From Nocardioides szechwanensis (GTDB lineage: Bacteria; Actinomycetota; Actinomycetes; Propionibacteriales; Nocardioidaceae): a stretch of DNA of 64,000 nt. How positions within the stretch are numbered: position 1 is the stretch's first letter; each line of letters opens with the position of its first letter. The translations under genes were made by a program, and so were the position numbers. Shown here piece by piece: positions 51,536 to 60,516 of this stretch. Under the pieces are notes generated by a model that did not search any database, was not told the DNA's origin, and saw only the letters and a list, made by a program, of their open reading frames with translations. The DNA is taken from assembly GCF_900103935.1 (NCBI RefSeq), contig NZ_FNIC01000002.1:310001-374000 (forward strand), written 5' to 3'.

Positions 51536-52641
51536 CCAGTCGGTGGGTGCTCCACGTCGACCTCGACCAGTTCATCGCGGCGGTCGAGGTGCTCCGGCGC
51601 CCCGAGCTGGCCGGCCTCCCGGTGGTGGTGGGCGGTCGCGGAGACCCGACGGAGCGCGGCGTGGTGTCGACGGCGTCCTACGAGGCGCGCGAGTTCGGCG
51701 TCGGCTCGGGCATGCCGCTCCGGCTCGCCAAGAAGAAGTGCCCCGACGCGGTGTTCCTGCCGGTTGACGGGCCGGCCTACGACGCGGCCTCGGTGGTCGT
51801 CATGGACACCCTGCGCTCGCTGGAGTGGGACGGCGTCCCGGTCGACGTCGAGGTGCTGGGCTGGGACGAGGCGTTCATCGCCGCGCGCGAGCCGGCCGAG
51901 GGACAGGCCGAGGGACAGGTCGAGGGGCGGGTCGAGGGGCGGGCCGACGACCCGGTCGCGTTCGCCGAGCAGATCCGCGCCGAGGTGCTCGAGGCGACGA
52001 GGCTCCACTGCTCGGTGGGCATCGGCAACAACAAGCTCCAGGCCAAGATCGCGACCGACTTCGGCAAGCCGCGCGGGGTCTACACGATCACCGACGACAC
52101 CTGGAACGCCCTGATGGGCGACCGGCCGACCCGGGCGCTGTGGGGGATCGGCTCCCAGACGTCGAAGAAGCTCGCCGCGCTCGACCTCCATACCGTGCGC
52201 GACCTCGCCGGGTCCGACGTACGCGTGCTGGCTGCGGAGCTCGGACCCACGATGGGGCCGTGGTTCCACCGGCTGGGCCGGGGCGTCGACTCCAGCCCGG
52301 TCGACCCGACGCCCTACGTGCCGCGGGCGCACGGCCGCGAGGAGACCTTCCAGACCGACCTCGAGGTCTGGACCGAGGTCGAGGACGCTGCCCGTCGTCT
52401 CACCCGGAAGGTCGTCGCCGACATCGACGCGGAGGGCCGGCCGGCGGCCCGGGTCGGCATCAAGGTGCGGTTCCGGCCGTTCTTCACCGTGACTCGCAGC
52501 CTCACCCTCCCGGCGCCGACCAACGACCCCGAGGTGCTGGCCGCGGCCGCGGTCGAGCTGCTCGGCCGGGTCGACCACGACCGACCGGTCCGTCTGCTCG
52601 GCGTCCGCCTCGAGATGACGGCGCCCGAAGGCGGCTACTAG
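51532..52641 (+). CDS. dinB: Y-family DNA polymerase IV, DinB2 type
   Basis: A 369-residue translesion polymerase. Catalytic acids: D10 (HVDLDQF) and the WDEAF pair; then CSVGIGNNKLQAKIATDFGKP, an HhH region (LWGIGSQTSKKLAAL) and the little-finger domain. Residues WVLHVDLDQFIAAVE match the DinB2 group of M. smegmatis, where an aliphatic residue replaces the aromatic steric gate; here it is Ile15. That predicts use of ribonucleotides. An in-frame four-copy 12-bp repeat (residues 123-138) follows the WDEAF motif. ATG overlaps the upstream stop. Confidence 0.92.
   Translation: MTSRWVLHVDLDQFIAAVEVLRRPELAGLPVVVGGRGDPTERGVVSTASYEAREFGVGSGMPLRLAKKKCPDAVFLPVDGPAYDAASVVVMDTLRSLEWDGVPVDVEVLGWDEAFIAAREPAEGQAEGQVEGRVEGRADDPVAFAEQIRAEVLEATRLHCSVGIGNNKLQAKIATDFGKPRGVYTITDDTWNALMGDRPTRALWGIGSQTSKKLAALDLHTVRDLAGSDVRVLAAELGPTMGPWFHRLGRGVDSSPVDPTPYVPRAHGREETFQTDLEVWTEVEDAARRLTRKVVADIDAEGRPAARVGIKVRFRPFFTVTRSLTLPAPTNDPEVLAAAAVELLGRVDHDRPVRLLGVRLEMTAPEGGY
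51898..51945 (+). repeat. In-frame 12-bp minisatellite in dinB
   Basis: Four units of GAGGG(A/G)C(A/G)GG(C/T)C encode E-G-(Q/R)-(A/V) four times. The repeat lies between the active-site WDEAF and the next helix. Confidence 0.85.
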
Positions 52642-53768
52642 CCGAGGCCGGCGCGGAGCTCGAGGACCACCGAGTCGACGACCGCGACCAGGTCGCCGCC
52701 GGTGCGCTCGGCAACCGCCCGCTGCCGTTGGTACGACGCACCGCGGGCCGGGATGTCGCTCACCGAGGCCAGCTCGGCGGAGCAGCCGAGCCGCTCGGCG
52801 ACCGGCTCCAGCCGGACCAGCAGGTCGGCGAGGTCGTCGGTGACCAGCCGCTCGTCGGAGGCGGCGTCGACGATCACGATCGCGTCGAGGCCGTAGCGGG
52901 CGGCCCGCCACTTGTTCTCCTGCACGTGCCACGGCGGCAGGCTGGGCAGGGTCTCGCCGGCCGCGAGCCGGGTGTCGAGGTCCACCACCAGGCAGTGCAT
53001 CAGCGCGGTCAGGCCGGCCAGGTCCTCGACAGTGGAGATGCCGTCACAGACGCGGTTCTCGAGCGTGCCCAGGTGGCACGCGGGGCGCAGGTCCCAGCGG
53101 ATCTCCGACAGGTCATCGATGACGCCGGTGGTGAGCTGGTCGCTGGCGAAGCTCTCGAACTCCGCCCAGGTGGCGAACTGGAACGGCAGCCCGGCGGTCG
53201 GCAGCTGCTGGAACATCAGGGCCCGATTGGAGGCGTAGCCGGTGTCGACGCCGGCCCAGATCGGCGAGGACGCCGAGAGGGCCTGCAGGTGCGGGTAGTA
53301 GTTGAGCAGCGCCGACAGCACGGGCATCACGCGGTCGCGGTTGGGCATCCCGACGTGCACGTGCACGCCCCAGATCAGCATCTGCCGCCCCCACCACTGG
53401 GTGCGGTTGATCAGCTCCGCGTAGCGGTGCCCCTCGGTCAGCTCCTGCGCGGTCCACGACGCGAACGGGTGGGTGCCGGCCCCGAAGAGGTCGAGCCCGA
53501 GCTCGTCGGCGGCTGGTACGACGGCCGCGAGCGTCTCGCGCAGGCTGGCCATCGCCTCGGGCACCGTGCGGCACACGTCGGTGACCACCTCGACGGTGTT
53601 GCGCAGCATCTCCTGGTGGAGCCGGCTCGGGTCACGCAGCCGCGGCCGCGCTCGTGCGAACAGGTGCGAGGCGTCGTTGCGCAGGTCGCGCGTCCGGCGG
53701 TCGACCAGGGCGAACTCCCACTCCACACCCAGGGTCGGCTCCGGCGAGCCGCGGAAGTCGATGCGCAC
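52638..53768 (-). CDS. GCS2/YbdK-type carboxylate-amine ligase
   Basis: A 376-residue enzyme of the glutamate-cysteine ligase type 2 family: TLGVEWEFALVD, WWGRQMLIWGVHVHVGM and WDLRPACHLGTLENRVCDG carry the metal/ATP and substrate residues. YbdK-like enzymes form weak gamma-glutamyl bonds; the physiological product is unknown. GTG 53768 is the likely start. The end overlaps dinB by 4 bp, convergent. Confidence 0.88.
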   Translation of the reverse strand: MRIDFRGSPEPTLGVEWEFALVDRRTRDLRNDASHLFARARPRLRDPSRLHQEMLRNTVEVVTDVCRTVPEAMASLRETLAAVVPAADELGLDLFGAGTHPFASWTAQELTEGHRYAELINRTQWWGRQMLIWGVHVHVGMPNRDRVMPVLSALLNYYPHLQALSASSPIWAGVDTGYASNRALMFQQLPTAGLPFQFATWAEFESFASDQLTTGVIDDLSEIRWDLRPACHLGTLENRVCDGISTVEDLAGLTALMHCLVVDLDTRLAAGETLPSLPPWHVQENKWRAARYGLDAIVIVDAASDERLVTDDLADLLVRLEPVAERLGCSAELASVSDIPARGASYQRQRAVAERTGGDLVAVVDSVVLELRAGLG

Positions 53769-53792
53769 GCGGCAAGCGAAGCACATCGCTCC

Positions 53793-54329
53793 TCAGCGGT
53801 GCGCCAGCAGGTTGAGCCAGGTGCCGGCGCTGCCGTCGAACGGCGCGGCCTCGTCGAGCACCGCGCGGTGCACGCGCTCGGCGGTGGCGACCGCGAGCTC
53901 GACGATCTCGTCGGGGTAGCCGAGCTCCACGCGGTGCTGCGCGAACTCGTCCTCGTCGTCGACCCACACCCGCCCCGCCGTACCCCGGATGACGTCGAGG
54001 TCCAGGTCGACCGCGTGAACCTCGAACCGGTCCCAGTACGGCGGCGTGGTCATGTCGACGTAGGTGTGCACCGGTCCGTGCGCGGCGTGGAAGGTGGCGA
54101 CCCAGCCCCGCTCGGCGTTGGCGCCCGGGGCTGGCACCAGGATGACCTGGTCGACCGGGGCGACGTAGTCGGCGCCGGGCCGCGACATCGTGCTGCCGGT
54201 CGACAGCCCGATCCAGTCACCGTGGTGGTCGGACCCGAGCAGCACGCCGTCGAACTCCCAGTGCGGTCGCCGCCCCCACTTGGTCATCACGACGCGTACG
54301 ACGTCGCCGGGCGCAGGGGTCACGCGCAC
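53793..54329 (-). CDS. DUF402-family protein
   Basis: A 178-residue protein with WEFDGVLLGSDHHGDWIGLSTG, YVDMTTPPYWDRFEVHAVDLDLDV and WVDDEDEFAQHRVELGYPDE, the Asp-rich metal-binding core of DUF402 nucleoside-phosphate phosphatases. It may hydrolyse nucleoside di- or triphosphates. It ends 24 bp before the GCS2-type gene on the same strand, so they may be cotranscribed. GTG 54329 or 54323 could be the start. Confidence 0.8.
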   Translation of the reverse strand: MRVTPAPGDVVRVVMTKWGRRPHWEFDGVLLGSDHHGDWIGLSTGSTMSRPGADYVAPVDQVILVPAPGANAERGWVATFHAAHGPVHTYVDMTTPPYWDRFEVHAVDLDLDVIRGTAGRVWVDDEDEFAQHRVELGYPDEIVELAVATAERVHRAVLDEAAPFDGSAGTWLNLLAHR

Positions 54330-54357
54330 CGTTCTAGCAGGCTCGTCGGTGAGTGGG

Positions 54358-55194
54358 TCACACCACCTTCGCGGGCTGGACCTTCTTCGCCGCGCGGGCC
54401 ACGACGTCCTGGTAGCGCGAACCGGTGAGCTTGGCGAAGTGGTGCAGAGCGTGGGCGTCAATGCCGACGAGGACCCGCGCCTTGTTGGCGAGGATGCCCT
54501 TGACGATGATCTCCGCGGCCTTCTCCGGCGTCATCCGCGCGAGCTTCTTGTCGAAGAGTTCGGCCGTGGCCACCTTGTCCTCGCTCGCCGAGACCCGGGC
54601 GTTGCGGGCGATCGCGGTCTTGATGCCGCCGGGGTGCACTGCGGTGACACCGACCGCGTGGCCGGCGACGAGCATCTCCTCGCGCAGCGCCTCGGTCATC
54701 CCGCGCACGGCGTACTTCGTGGCGTTGTAGGCGCTCTGGCCGGGCATCGAGATCAGCCCGAAGAGCGACGACAGGTTGACCACGTGTCCGTCGCCGGACG
54801 CGATCAGGTGCGGGAGGAACTCCTTGGTCCCGTGGACGACGCCCCAGAAGTTGATGCCGACGATCCAGTCCAGGTCGTCGTAGGTGAGCTCCTCGAGGTC
54901 GCCGGCCAGCGCGACGCCGGCGTTGTTGATGATCACGTTGACCCGGCCGAAGTGCTCGGCCACCGCGGCGGCGTACGCCGTGAACGCGGCGCGGTCGGCC
55001 ACGTCGAGGCGGTCGCTGCGGACCTCGCTGACGCCCGCGGCCTTGACCTGCTCGACGGTCTCGGCCAGGCCGGCCTCGTCGACGTCGGAGATCGCGAGCA
55101 GCGAGCCTCGTCGGGCCAGGTCGAGCGCGAGCGCGCGCCCGATGCCGGAGCCGGCCCCGGTGATCACGACGACCTTGCCGTCCAGCGTCCTCAT
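54358..55194 (-). CDS. Short-chain dehydrogenase/reductase
   Basis: A 278-residue classical SDR: TGAGSGIGRALA at residues 12-23, NNAGVALAG, catalytic Ser in NLSSLFG and Y-x3-K in AYNATKYAV. The longer C-terminal part (AAEIIVKGILANKARVLVG) is typical of SDRs paired with BVMOs in steroid or terpenoid pathways. ATG overlaps the BVMO stop (ATGA), so the two act together. Confidence 0.9.
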   Translation of the reverse strand: MRTLDGKVVVITGAGSGIGRALALDLARRGSLLAISDVDEAGLAETVEQVKAAGVSEVRSDRLDVADRAAFTAYAAAVAEHFGRVNVIINNAGVALAGDLEELTYDDLDWIVGINFWGVVHGTKEFLPHLIASGDGHVVNLSSLFGLISMPGQSAYNATKYAVRGMTEALREEMLVAGHAVGVTAVHPGGIKTAIARNARVSASEDKVATAELFDKKLARMTPEKAAEIIVKGILANKARVLVGIDAHALHHFAKLTGSRYQDVVARAAKKVQPAKVV

Positions 55195-56654
55195 GAGTAG
55201 GCCTCCACGTCGAAGGACGACAACCGGCGCCGGAAGTCCACCGTGGAGCGTGGCCACAGTGTGGTGTTGCGCCCGTGCTCGTCGAGGTACCAGCTCTGGC
55301 AGCCGCCGGTGGTCCACACCGTGCGCTCCATGCGCTTCTGCAGGCTGCGGTTCCAGCGGTCGGTGTCGGCCTGGGACGGCTCCAGCGCGGTGAGGCCGTC
55401 GCGGCGCATGGTCCGGATCGCGTCGCGCAGGTAGGCCACCTGCGACTCGATGATGAAGATCATGCTGGTGTGGCCCTGGCCGGTGTTGGGGCCGACGAGC
55501 ATGAACAGGTTGGGGAACTCCGGGACCGTCGTGCCCTTGTAGGCGGCCATGCCGGTCTCACGCCAGCGGTCGGCCAGCGTCTGCCCGGTGCGACCGGTGA
55601 TGTGCTCGGTGAACGGCAGCTCGGTCGTGTAGAAGCCGGTCGCCACGACCAGGACGTCGACCTCCCGTTCGACGCCGTCGTCGGTGACGACCGCGTTGCC
55701 GGTGACCTTGACGATCCGGTCGGTGACCAGCTCGGTGTTGTCGGCGTCGAGGGCGGGGTAGTAGGTGTTGGAGCGCAGCACCCGCTTGCACCCGAACGCG
55801 AAGTGCGGCGTCACCTTCTCGCGCAGGGCCGGGTCCTTGATCCCCTTCTCGATGTTCTTGAGCGCGACCTTGCGGGCCGGGGCGGCGATCTTGGGCTCGA
55901 TCGTGAACGCCGGCACGTAGGCCTCGTGCGCCCAGTAGAGCCCGGTGCGGTAGAGCTTCTGCAGGCCCGGGAGTCGGCGAAGCGCCAGCCGCTCGAGCCG
56001 GCTGTAGGGCCGGTCGTTGCGGGGGATGATCCAGGGGGCGGTCCGCTGGTAGACGTCGAGGTGGCCGCCCGTGGCCTCCAGGGTCTTCTGGAGCTCGGGG
56101 ATGATCTGGATGGCCGACGCCCCGGTGCCGATGATCGCCACCCGCTTGCCGGACAGGTCGACGTCGTGGTCCCACTGCGCGGAGTGGAAGAGGTCGCCCT
56201 GGAAGGTCTCCAGGCCCTCGATCTCCGGCAGCTTGGGTGCCGAGAGGCCGCCGGCGGCGACGATCAGGAAGCGCGCGGACCAGACGCCGTTGGGCGTCGT
56301 CACGGTCCACCGCTCGGTTCCGGCGTCCCAGGTGGCGTCGTCGACGGGGGTGTCGAAGACGAAGCGGTCGAGCGTGCCGGACTCGGCGGCGACCCGCTTG
56401 ATGTAGTCCTGGATCTCGGGCTGGGGGGAGTAGGAGTTCGACCAGTCGTAGGCGGCGAACGAGTAGGAGTAGAGCTGGCTCGGGACGTCGCAGGTCGCAC
56501 CGGGATAGGTGTTGTCGCGCCAGGTGCCCCCGACGTCGACGCCCTTCTCGATCACCACGAAGTCGGTCTCGCCGTCCTCCTGGAGCTTGATCGCCGCGCA
56601 CAGGCCGGCGAAGCCGGCGCCGACGATCAGGTGGTCCACGCTCTTGGTGTTCAT
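55191..56654 (-). CDS. Flavin-containing (Baeyer-Villiger-type) monooxygenase
   Basis: A 487-residue FAD/NADPH enzyme. FAD motif GAGFAGLCAA, the BVMO fingerprint FQGDLFHSAQWDHD (F-x-G-x3-H-x3-W), NADPH motif GTGASAIQ, and ATGFYTTELPF. It would insert oxygen next to a ketone. First gene of the operon with the SDR, which may make or use the ketone. Expression starts from a promoter overlapping a TetR operator. Confidence 0.92.
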   Translation of the reverse strand: MNTKSVDHLIVGAGFAGLCAAIKLQEDGETDFVVIEKGVDVGGTWRDNTYPGATCDVPSQLYSYSFAAYDWSNSYSPQPEIQDYIKRVAAESGTLDRFVFDTPVDDATWDAGTERWTVTTPNGVWSARFLIVAAGGLSAPKLPEIEGLETFQGDLFHSAQWDHDVDLSGKRVAIIGTGASAIQIIPELQKTLEATGGHLDVYQRTAPWIIPRNDRPYSRLERLALRRLPGLQKLYRTGLYWAHEAYVPAFTIEPKIAAPARKVALKNIEKGIKDPALREKVTPHFAFGCKRVLRSNTYYPALDADNTELVTDRIVKVTGNAVVTDDGVEREVDVLVVATGFYTTELPFTEHITGRTGQTLADRWRETGMAAYKGTTVPEFPNLFMLVGPNTGQGHTSMIFIIESQVAYLRDAIRTMRRDGLTALEPSQADTDRWNRSLQKRMERTVWTTGGCQSWYLDEHGRNTTLWPRSTVDFRRRLSSFDVEAYS

Positions 56655-56662
56655 GGGGACCG

Positions 56663-56698
56663 ACCGTATTGCCGTTATTGAACAAGTGTCAATATACT
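56663..56698. promoter_or_regulatory. Overlapping BVMO and TetR promoters with operator
   Basis: Inverted repeat TATTGA (56676-56681) and TCAATA (56689-56694), spacer 7. Minus strand: TTGACA (56692-56687), 18 bp, TACGGT (56668-56663), leading to the BVMO ATG. Plus strand: TTGCCG (56669-56674), 18 bp, TATACT (56693-56698), 7 nt before the TetR GTG. A bound repressor would block both. Confidence 0.75.
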
Positions 56699-56705
56699 GG
56701 GCGCC

Positions 56706-57320
56706 GTGACGGCAACCACACGCACGCGGCTCTCGCCCCAGGAGCGCCGGTCCCAGCTCCTCGACCTCGGCGTCCGGCTGCTGGCCACCCGGTCGCTCGA
56801 CGAGCTGTCGATCGACGTGCTCGCCGAGGAGGCCGGGATCTCGCGTGGCCTGCTCTACCACTACTTCGGGAACAAGCACGCGTTCCACGAGGCCGTCGTA
56901 CGACGGGCGGCCGACGACCTGATCGCCCAGACCGCACCGCCGGTCGACGGTGACCCGATCGAGCGGCTGCTGATCTCGGTGACCGCCTACGTCGACTACG
57001 TCGTGGCCAACTACGAGGGCTACCTGTCGCTGGTCAAGGGCGCGGCCGGGGGCAACGACACGCTCCGCGAGATCTACGACGAGGCCCGCTCGGCCCTGAC
57101 CGACCGGGTGTTCCGCGAGGACGCCCAGGCTGGATCGGGACTGGGCACGATCATCACCGACACCCCGACCAACCGGCTGCTGGTGCGCGGCTGGTCGGCG
57201 ATGTCCGAGGAGCTGGTGCTCACCTGGCACGCCCACCCCACCGGGGTGAGCCGCGACGAGCTGATCGCGATCATGGCCACGTCGCTGCCGGCCCTGGTCG
57301 CGGCTCAGCCCGACGCGTAG
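56706..57320 (+). CDS. TetR-family transcriptional regulator
   Basis: A 204-residue repressor. HTH in SIDVLAEEAGISRGLLYHYFGNK, then helical effector-binding domain (LLISVTAYVDYVVANYEGYL). Divergent from the BVMO-SDR operon and probably its repressor, released by a ketone or steroid-like ligand. Leaderless start predicted from TATACT 7 nt upstream. End overlaps the next gene by 16 bp. Confidence 0.93.
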   Translation: MTATTRTRLSPQERRSQLLDLGVRLLATRSLDELSIDVLAEEAGISRGLLYHYFGNKHAFHEAVVRRAADDLIAQTAPPVDGDPIERLLISVTAYVDYVVANYEGYLSLVKGAAGGNDTLREIYDEARSALTDRVFREDAQAGSGLGTIITDTPTNRLLVRGWSAMSEELVLTWHAHPTGVSRDELIAIMATSLPALVAAQPDA

Positions 57321-59179
57321 CTAAGGTCGTAGAGCGTGACGCCGTCGACGGTCGTCGCCTCGAAGCTCTCGGCCACCCAGGTGCTGATCTCGGAGGTACC
57401 TCCGCCGGCGATGAAGTAGTGGATCTCGCCGCGGGCCACGTGGTCCTGGAACTCCGCGAGGGTCGGGCTCGGGTCGGTGCCGTTGAACCCACCGATCGGC
57501 ATCACCGGCTCCTCGGTGGCCAGCTGGTAGCCGGAGGCCGAGTTGGCGCCGACGGTCGCCGCGACCCAGGTGTAGTCGTCGGCGTCGGCGAGCAACAGCT
57601 CGGTCAGGGCGTCGGTCGGGGCGCTGCCGTTGAGCAGGCCGCCCATGCCTCCGCCCATGCCTCCGCCCATGCCCCCGCCCATGCCCCCGCCCATGCCCAT
57701 GGGTCCGTCCGGCGTGGTCTCACTGGGTCCGGCGCTGGGGATGGAGCCGGTGTGGGCGGTGGCCGCCGTGGCCAGTGAGTACGCCGTTGGGCCGGCGAGG
57801 GCCGCGACCAGTGCGGTCGCGGCGACGACGGCACCCACCCGGCGCGGCAGGTGCCGCACGCCGACGACCATCACGGCGGCGGCGAGGCCGAGCGTGGCGA
57901 CGACGTACTTGAGCCAGGGGAGCCAGTCCGGGGTGCGGTCGAGGAGGAAGAAGGCGAAGGCCACGGTGAACGCGGTGGCCGCGCCGAGCAGCGCGGTGGC
58001 GACGAGCGAGTCACGGCGCCGCCACAGCGCCCAGGTGCCGATGCCGACCAGCGCCGCGATGGCCGGGGCGAGCGCGACGGTGTAGTAGGCGTGGTAGATC
58101 CCGGCCATCAGGCTGAACGTGAGGGCGGTGACGACGAGCCACGTGAGCCACAGCGTGACCGCCGGACGAGCGCGCCGGGCGAAGAAGAGCGCGGCCGCGC
58201 CGAGGACCAGCGCCGCGGGGATCAGCCAGGCGACCTGGCCGCCGTTCTCGGAGCCGAACATCCTCAGGAGGCCGGTCGAGCCCCAGCCGTTGCCGCCGCC
58301 GACGGAGCCGGCCTCCTCGCCGGTGATCCGGCCGAGACCGTTGTAGCCGAGGGTCAGCTCGAGGATCGAGTCGTCCTGCGAACCGCCGATGTAGGGCCGC
58401 GAGCCGGCCGGCCAGAGCTCCACCACCGCGATGTACCAACCGGCGGCAGCGACCATCGCTCCGAAGGCGACCAGCAGGTGTCCGAGCCGGCGCCACAGCG
58501 GCACGGAGGCGAAGAGCGCGTAGACGAGCGCCAGGGCCGGCAGCACCAGGAAGGCCTGGAGCATCTTGGTCAGGAAGGCCAGCCCCACCAGGGCGCCGCC
58601 CAGCGCCAGCCAGCGCACGGCGTGCTCACCCTCGAGAGCGCGCAACGTGGCGTAGGCGGCGCCGACCAGGAGCAGGGTGAGCAAGGCGTCGGGGTTGTTG
58701 AAGCGGAACATCAGCACCGCCACCGGCGTCAGCGCGAGCGTCGCTCCGGCCAGCAGCCCGGCCCACGCGGAGCCCGTCGTACGACGGACCGTGGCATGCA
58801 GGAGAGCCACGGCGCCGACCCCGAAGAGCGCCTGCGGCACCAGGATGCTCCACGAGGACAGCCCGAACACCTTGACCGAGAGCGCCATCGGCCAGAGCGC
58901 CAGGGGCGGCTTGTCGACGGTGATCGACCCCGCGGCGTCCGAGGCGCCGAAGAACAGCGCGCTCCACGACTCCGAGCCGGCCTGGGCGGCGGCGGAGTAG
59001 AAGGAGTTCGCCCAGCCGGACTCGCCGAGGCCCCAGAGGTAGAGCACCGCTGTCGCGACCAGCAGCCCGGCCAGGGCCGCCCGCTCCGGCTCGACCCTGA
59101 CCCGTCGGCGGGAGGCGGTGGCCGGGGCCGCGAGGTCGTGGGTGTTCTCGGCCGGTCGGGTCGGCGCCGTGATCGTCAT
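57305..59179 (-). CDS. Family-39 (ArnT/PMT_2-like) membrane glycosyltransferase
   Basis: A 624-residue protein with about twelve hydrophobic segments. The first extracytosolic loop has SITVDKPPLALWPMAL, with the catalytic Asp, and FNNPDALLTLLLVGAAY follows, as in polyprenyl-phosphate-sugar:protein or lipid mannosyl/arabinosyl transferases of actinobacteria. A glycine-methionine repeat (GGGM units near residue 500) joins the last helix to a soluble C-terminal domain. The N-terminus is cytosolic. Acceptor unknown. Confidence 0.87.
   Translation of the reverse strand: MTITAPTRPAENTHDLAAPATASRRRVRVEPERAALAGLLVATAVLYLWGLGESGWANSFYSAAAQAGSESWSALFFGASDAAGSITVDKPPLALWPMALSVKVFGLSSWSILVPQALFGVGAVALLHATVRRTTGSAWAGLLAGATLALTPVAVLMFRFNNPDALLTLLLVGAAYATLRALEGEHAVRWLALGGALVGLAFLTKMLQAFLVLPALALVYALFASVPLWRRLGHLLVAFGAMVAAAGWYIAVVELWPAGSRPYIGGSQDDSILELTLGYNGLGRITGEEAGSVGGGNGWGSTGLLRMFGSENGGQVAWLIPAALVLGAAALFFARRARPAVTLWLTWLVVTALTFSLMAGIYHAYYTVALAPAIAALVGIGTWALWRRRDSLVATALLGAATAFTVAFAFFLLDRTPDWLPWLKYVVATLGLAAAVMVVGVRHLPRRVGAVVAATALVAALAGPTAYSLATAATAHTGSIPSAGPSETTPDGPMGMGGGMGGGMGGGMGGGMGGLLNGSAPTDALTELLLADADDYTWVAATVGANSASGYQLATEEPVMPIGGFNGTDPSPTLAEFQDHVARGEIHYFIAGGGTSEISTWVAESFEATTVDGVTLYDLSYASG
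57638..57702 (-). repeat. 12-bp repeats encoding GGGM in the glycosyltransferase
   Basis: About five imperfect units of GCCCATGCC(T/C)CC (plus strand) encode (M-G-G-G)n on the minus strand, in a linker. Confidence 0.85.
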
Positions 59180-59227
59180 GCAGCCGACGATCGCCGCCCC
59201 CGCTGGGAGGACGGTCAGGCGAACCTG

Positions 59228-60454
<1,227 letters not shown>

Positions 60455-60489
60455 CTCGGCTCGTCTTTCGTCGCGTCAGGGTGGGGCAA

Positions 60490-60506
60490 AGATTGTCAGA
60501 CAATCT
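60490..60506. promoter_or_regulatory. 17-bp palindrome, FadR/GntR-type operator before rocD
   Basis: AGATTGTC-A-GACAATCT is a perfect 17-bp palindrome. Its centre TTGTCAGACAA fits the T-N-GT-N3-AC-N-A pattern of FadR-subfamily GntR regulators. No GntR gene is present in the window. Confidence 0.65.
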
Positions 60507-60516
60507 GGTGCCAACA

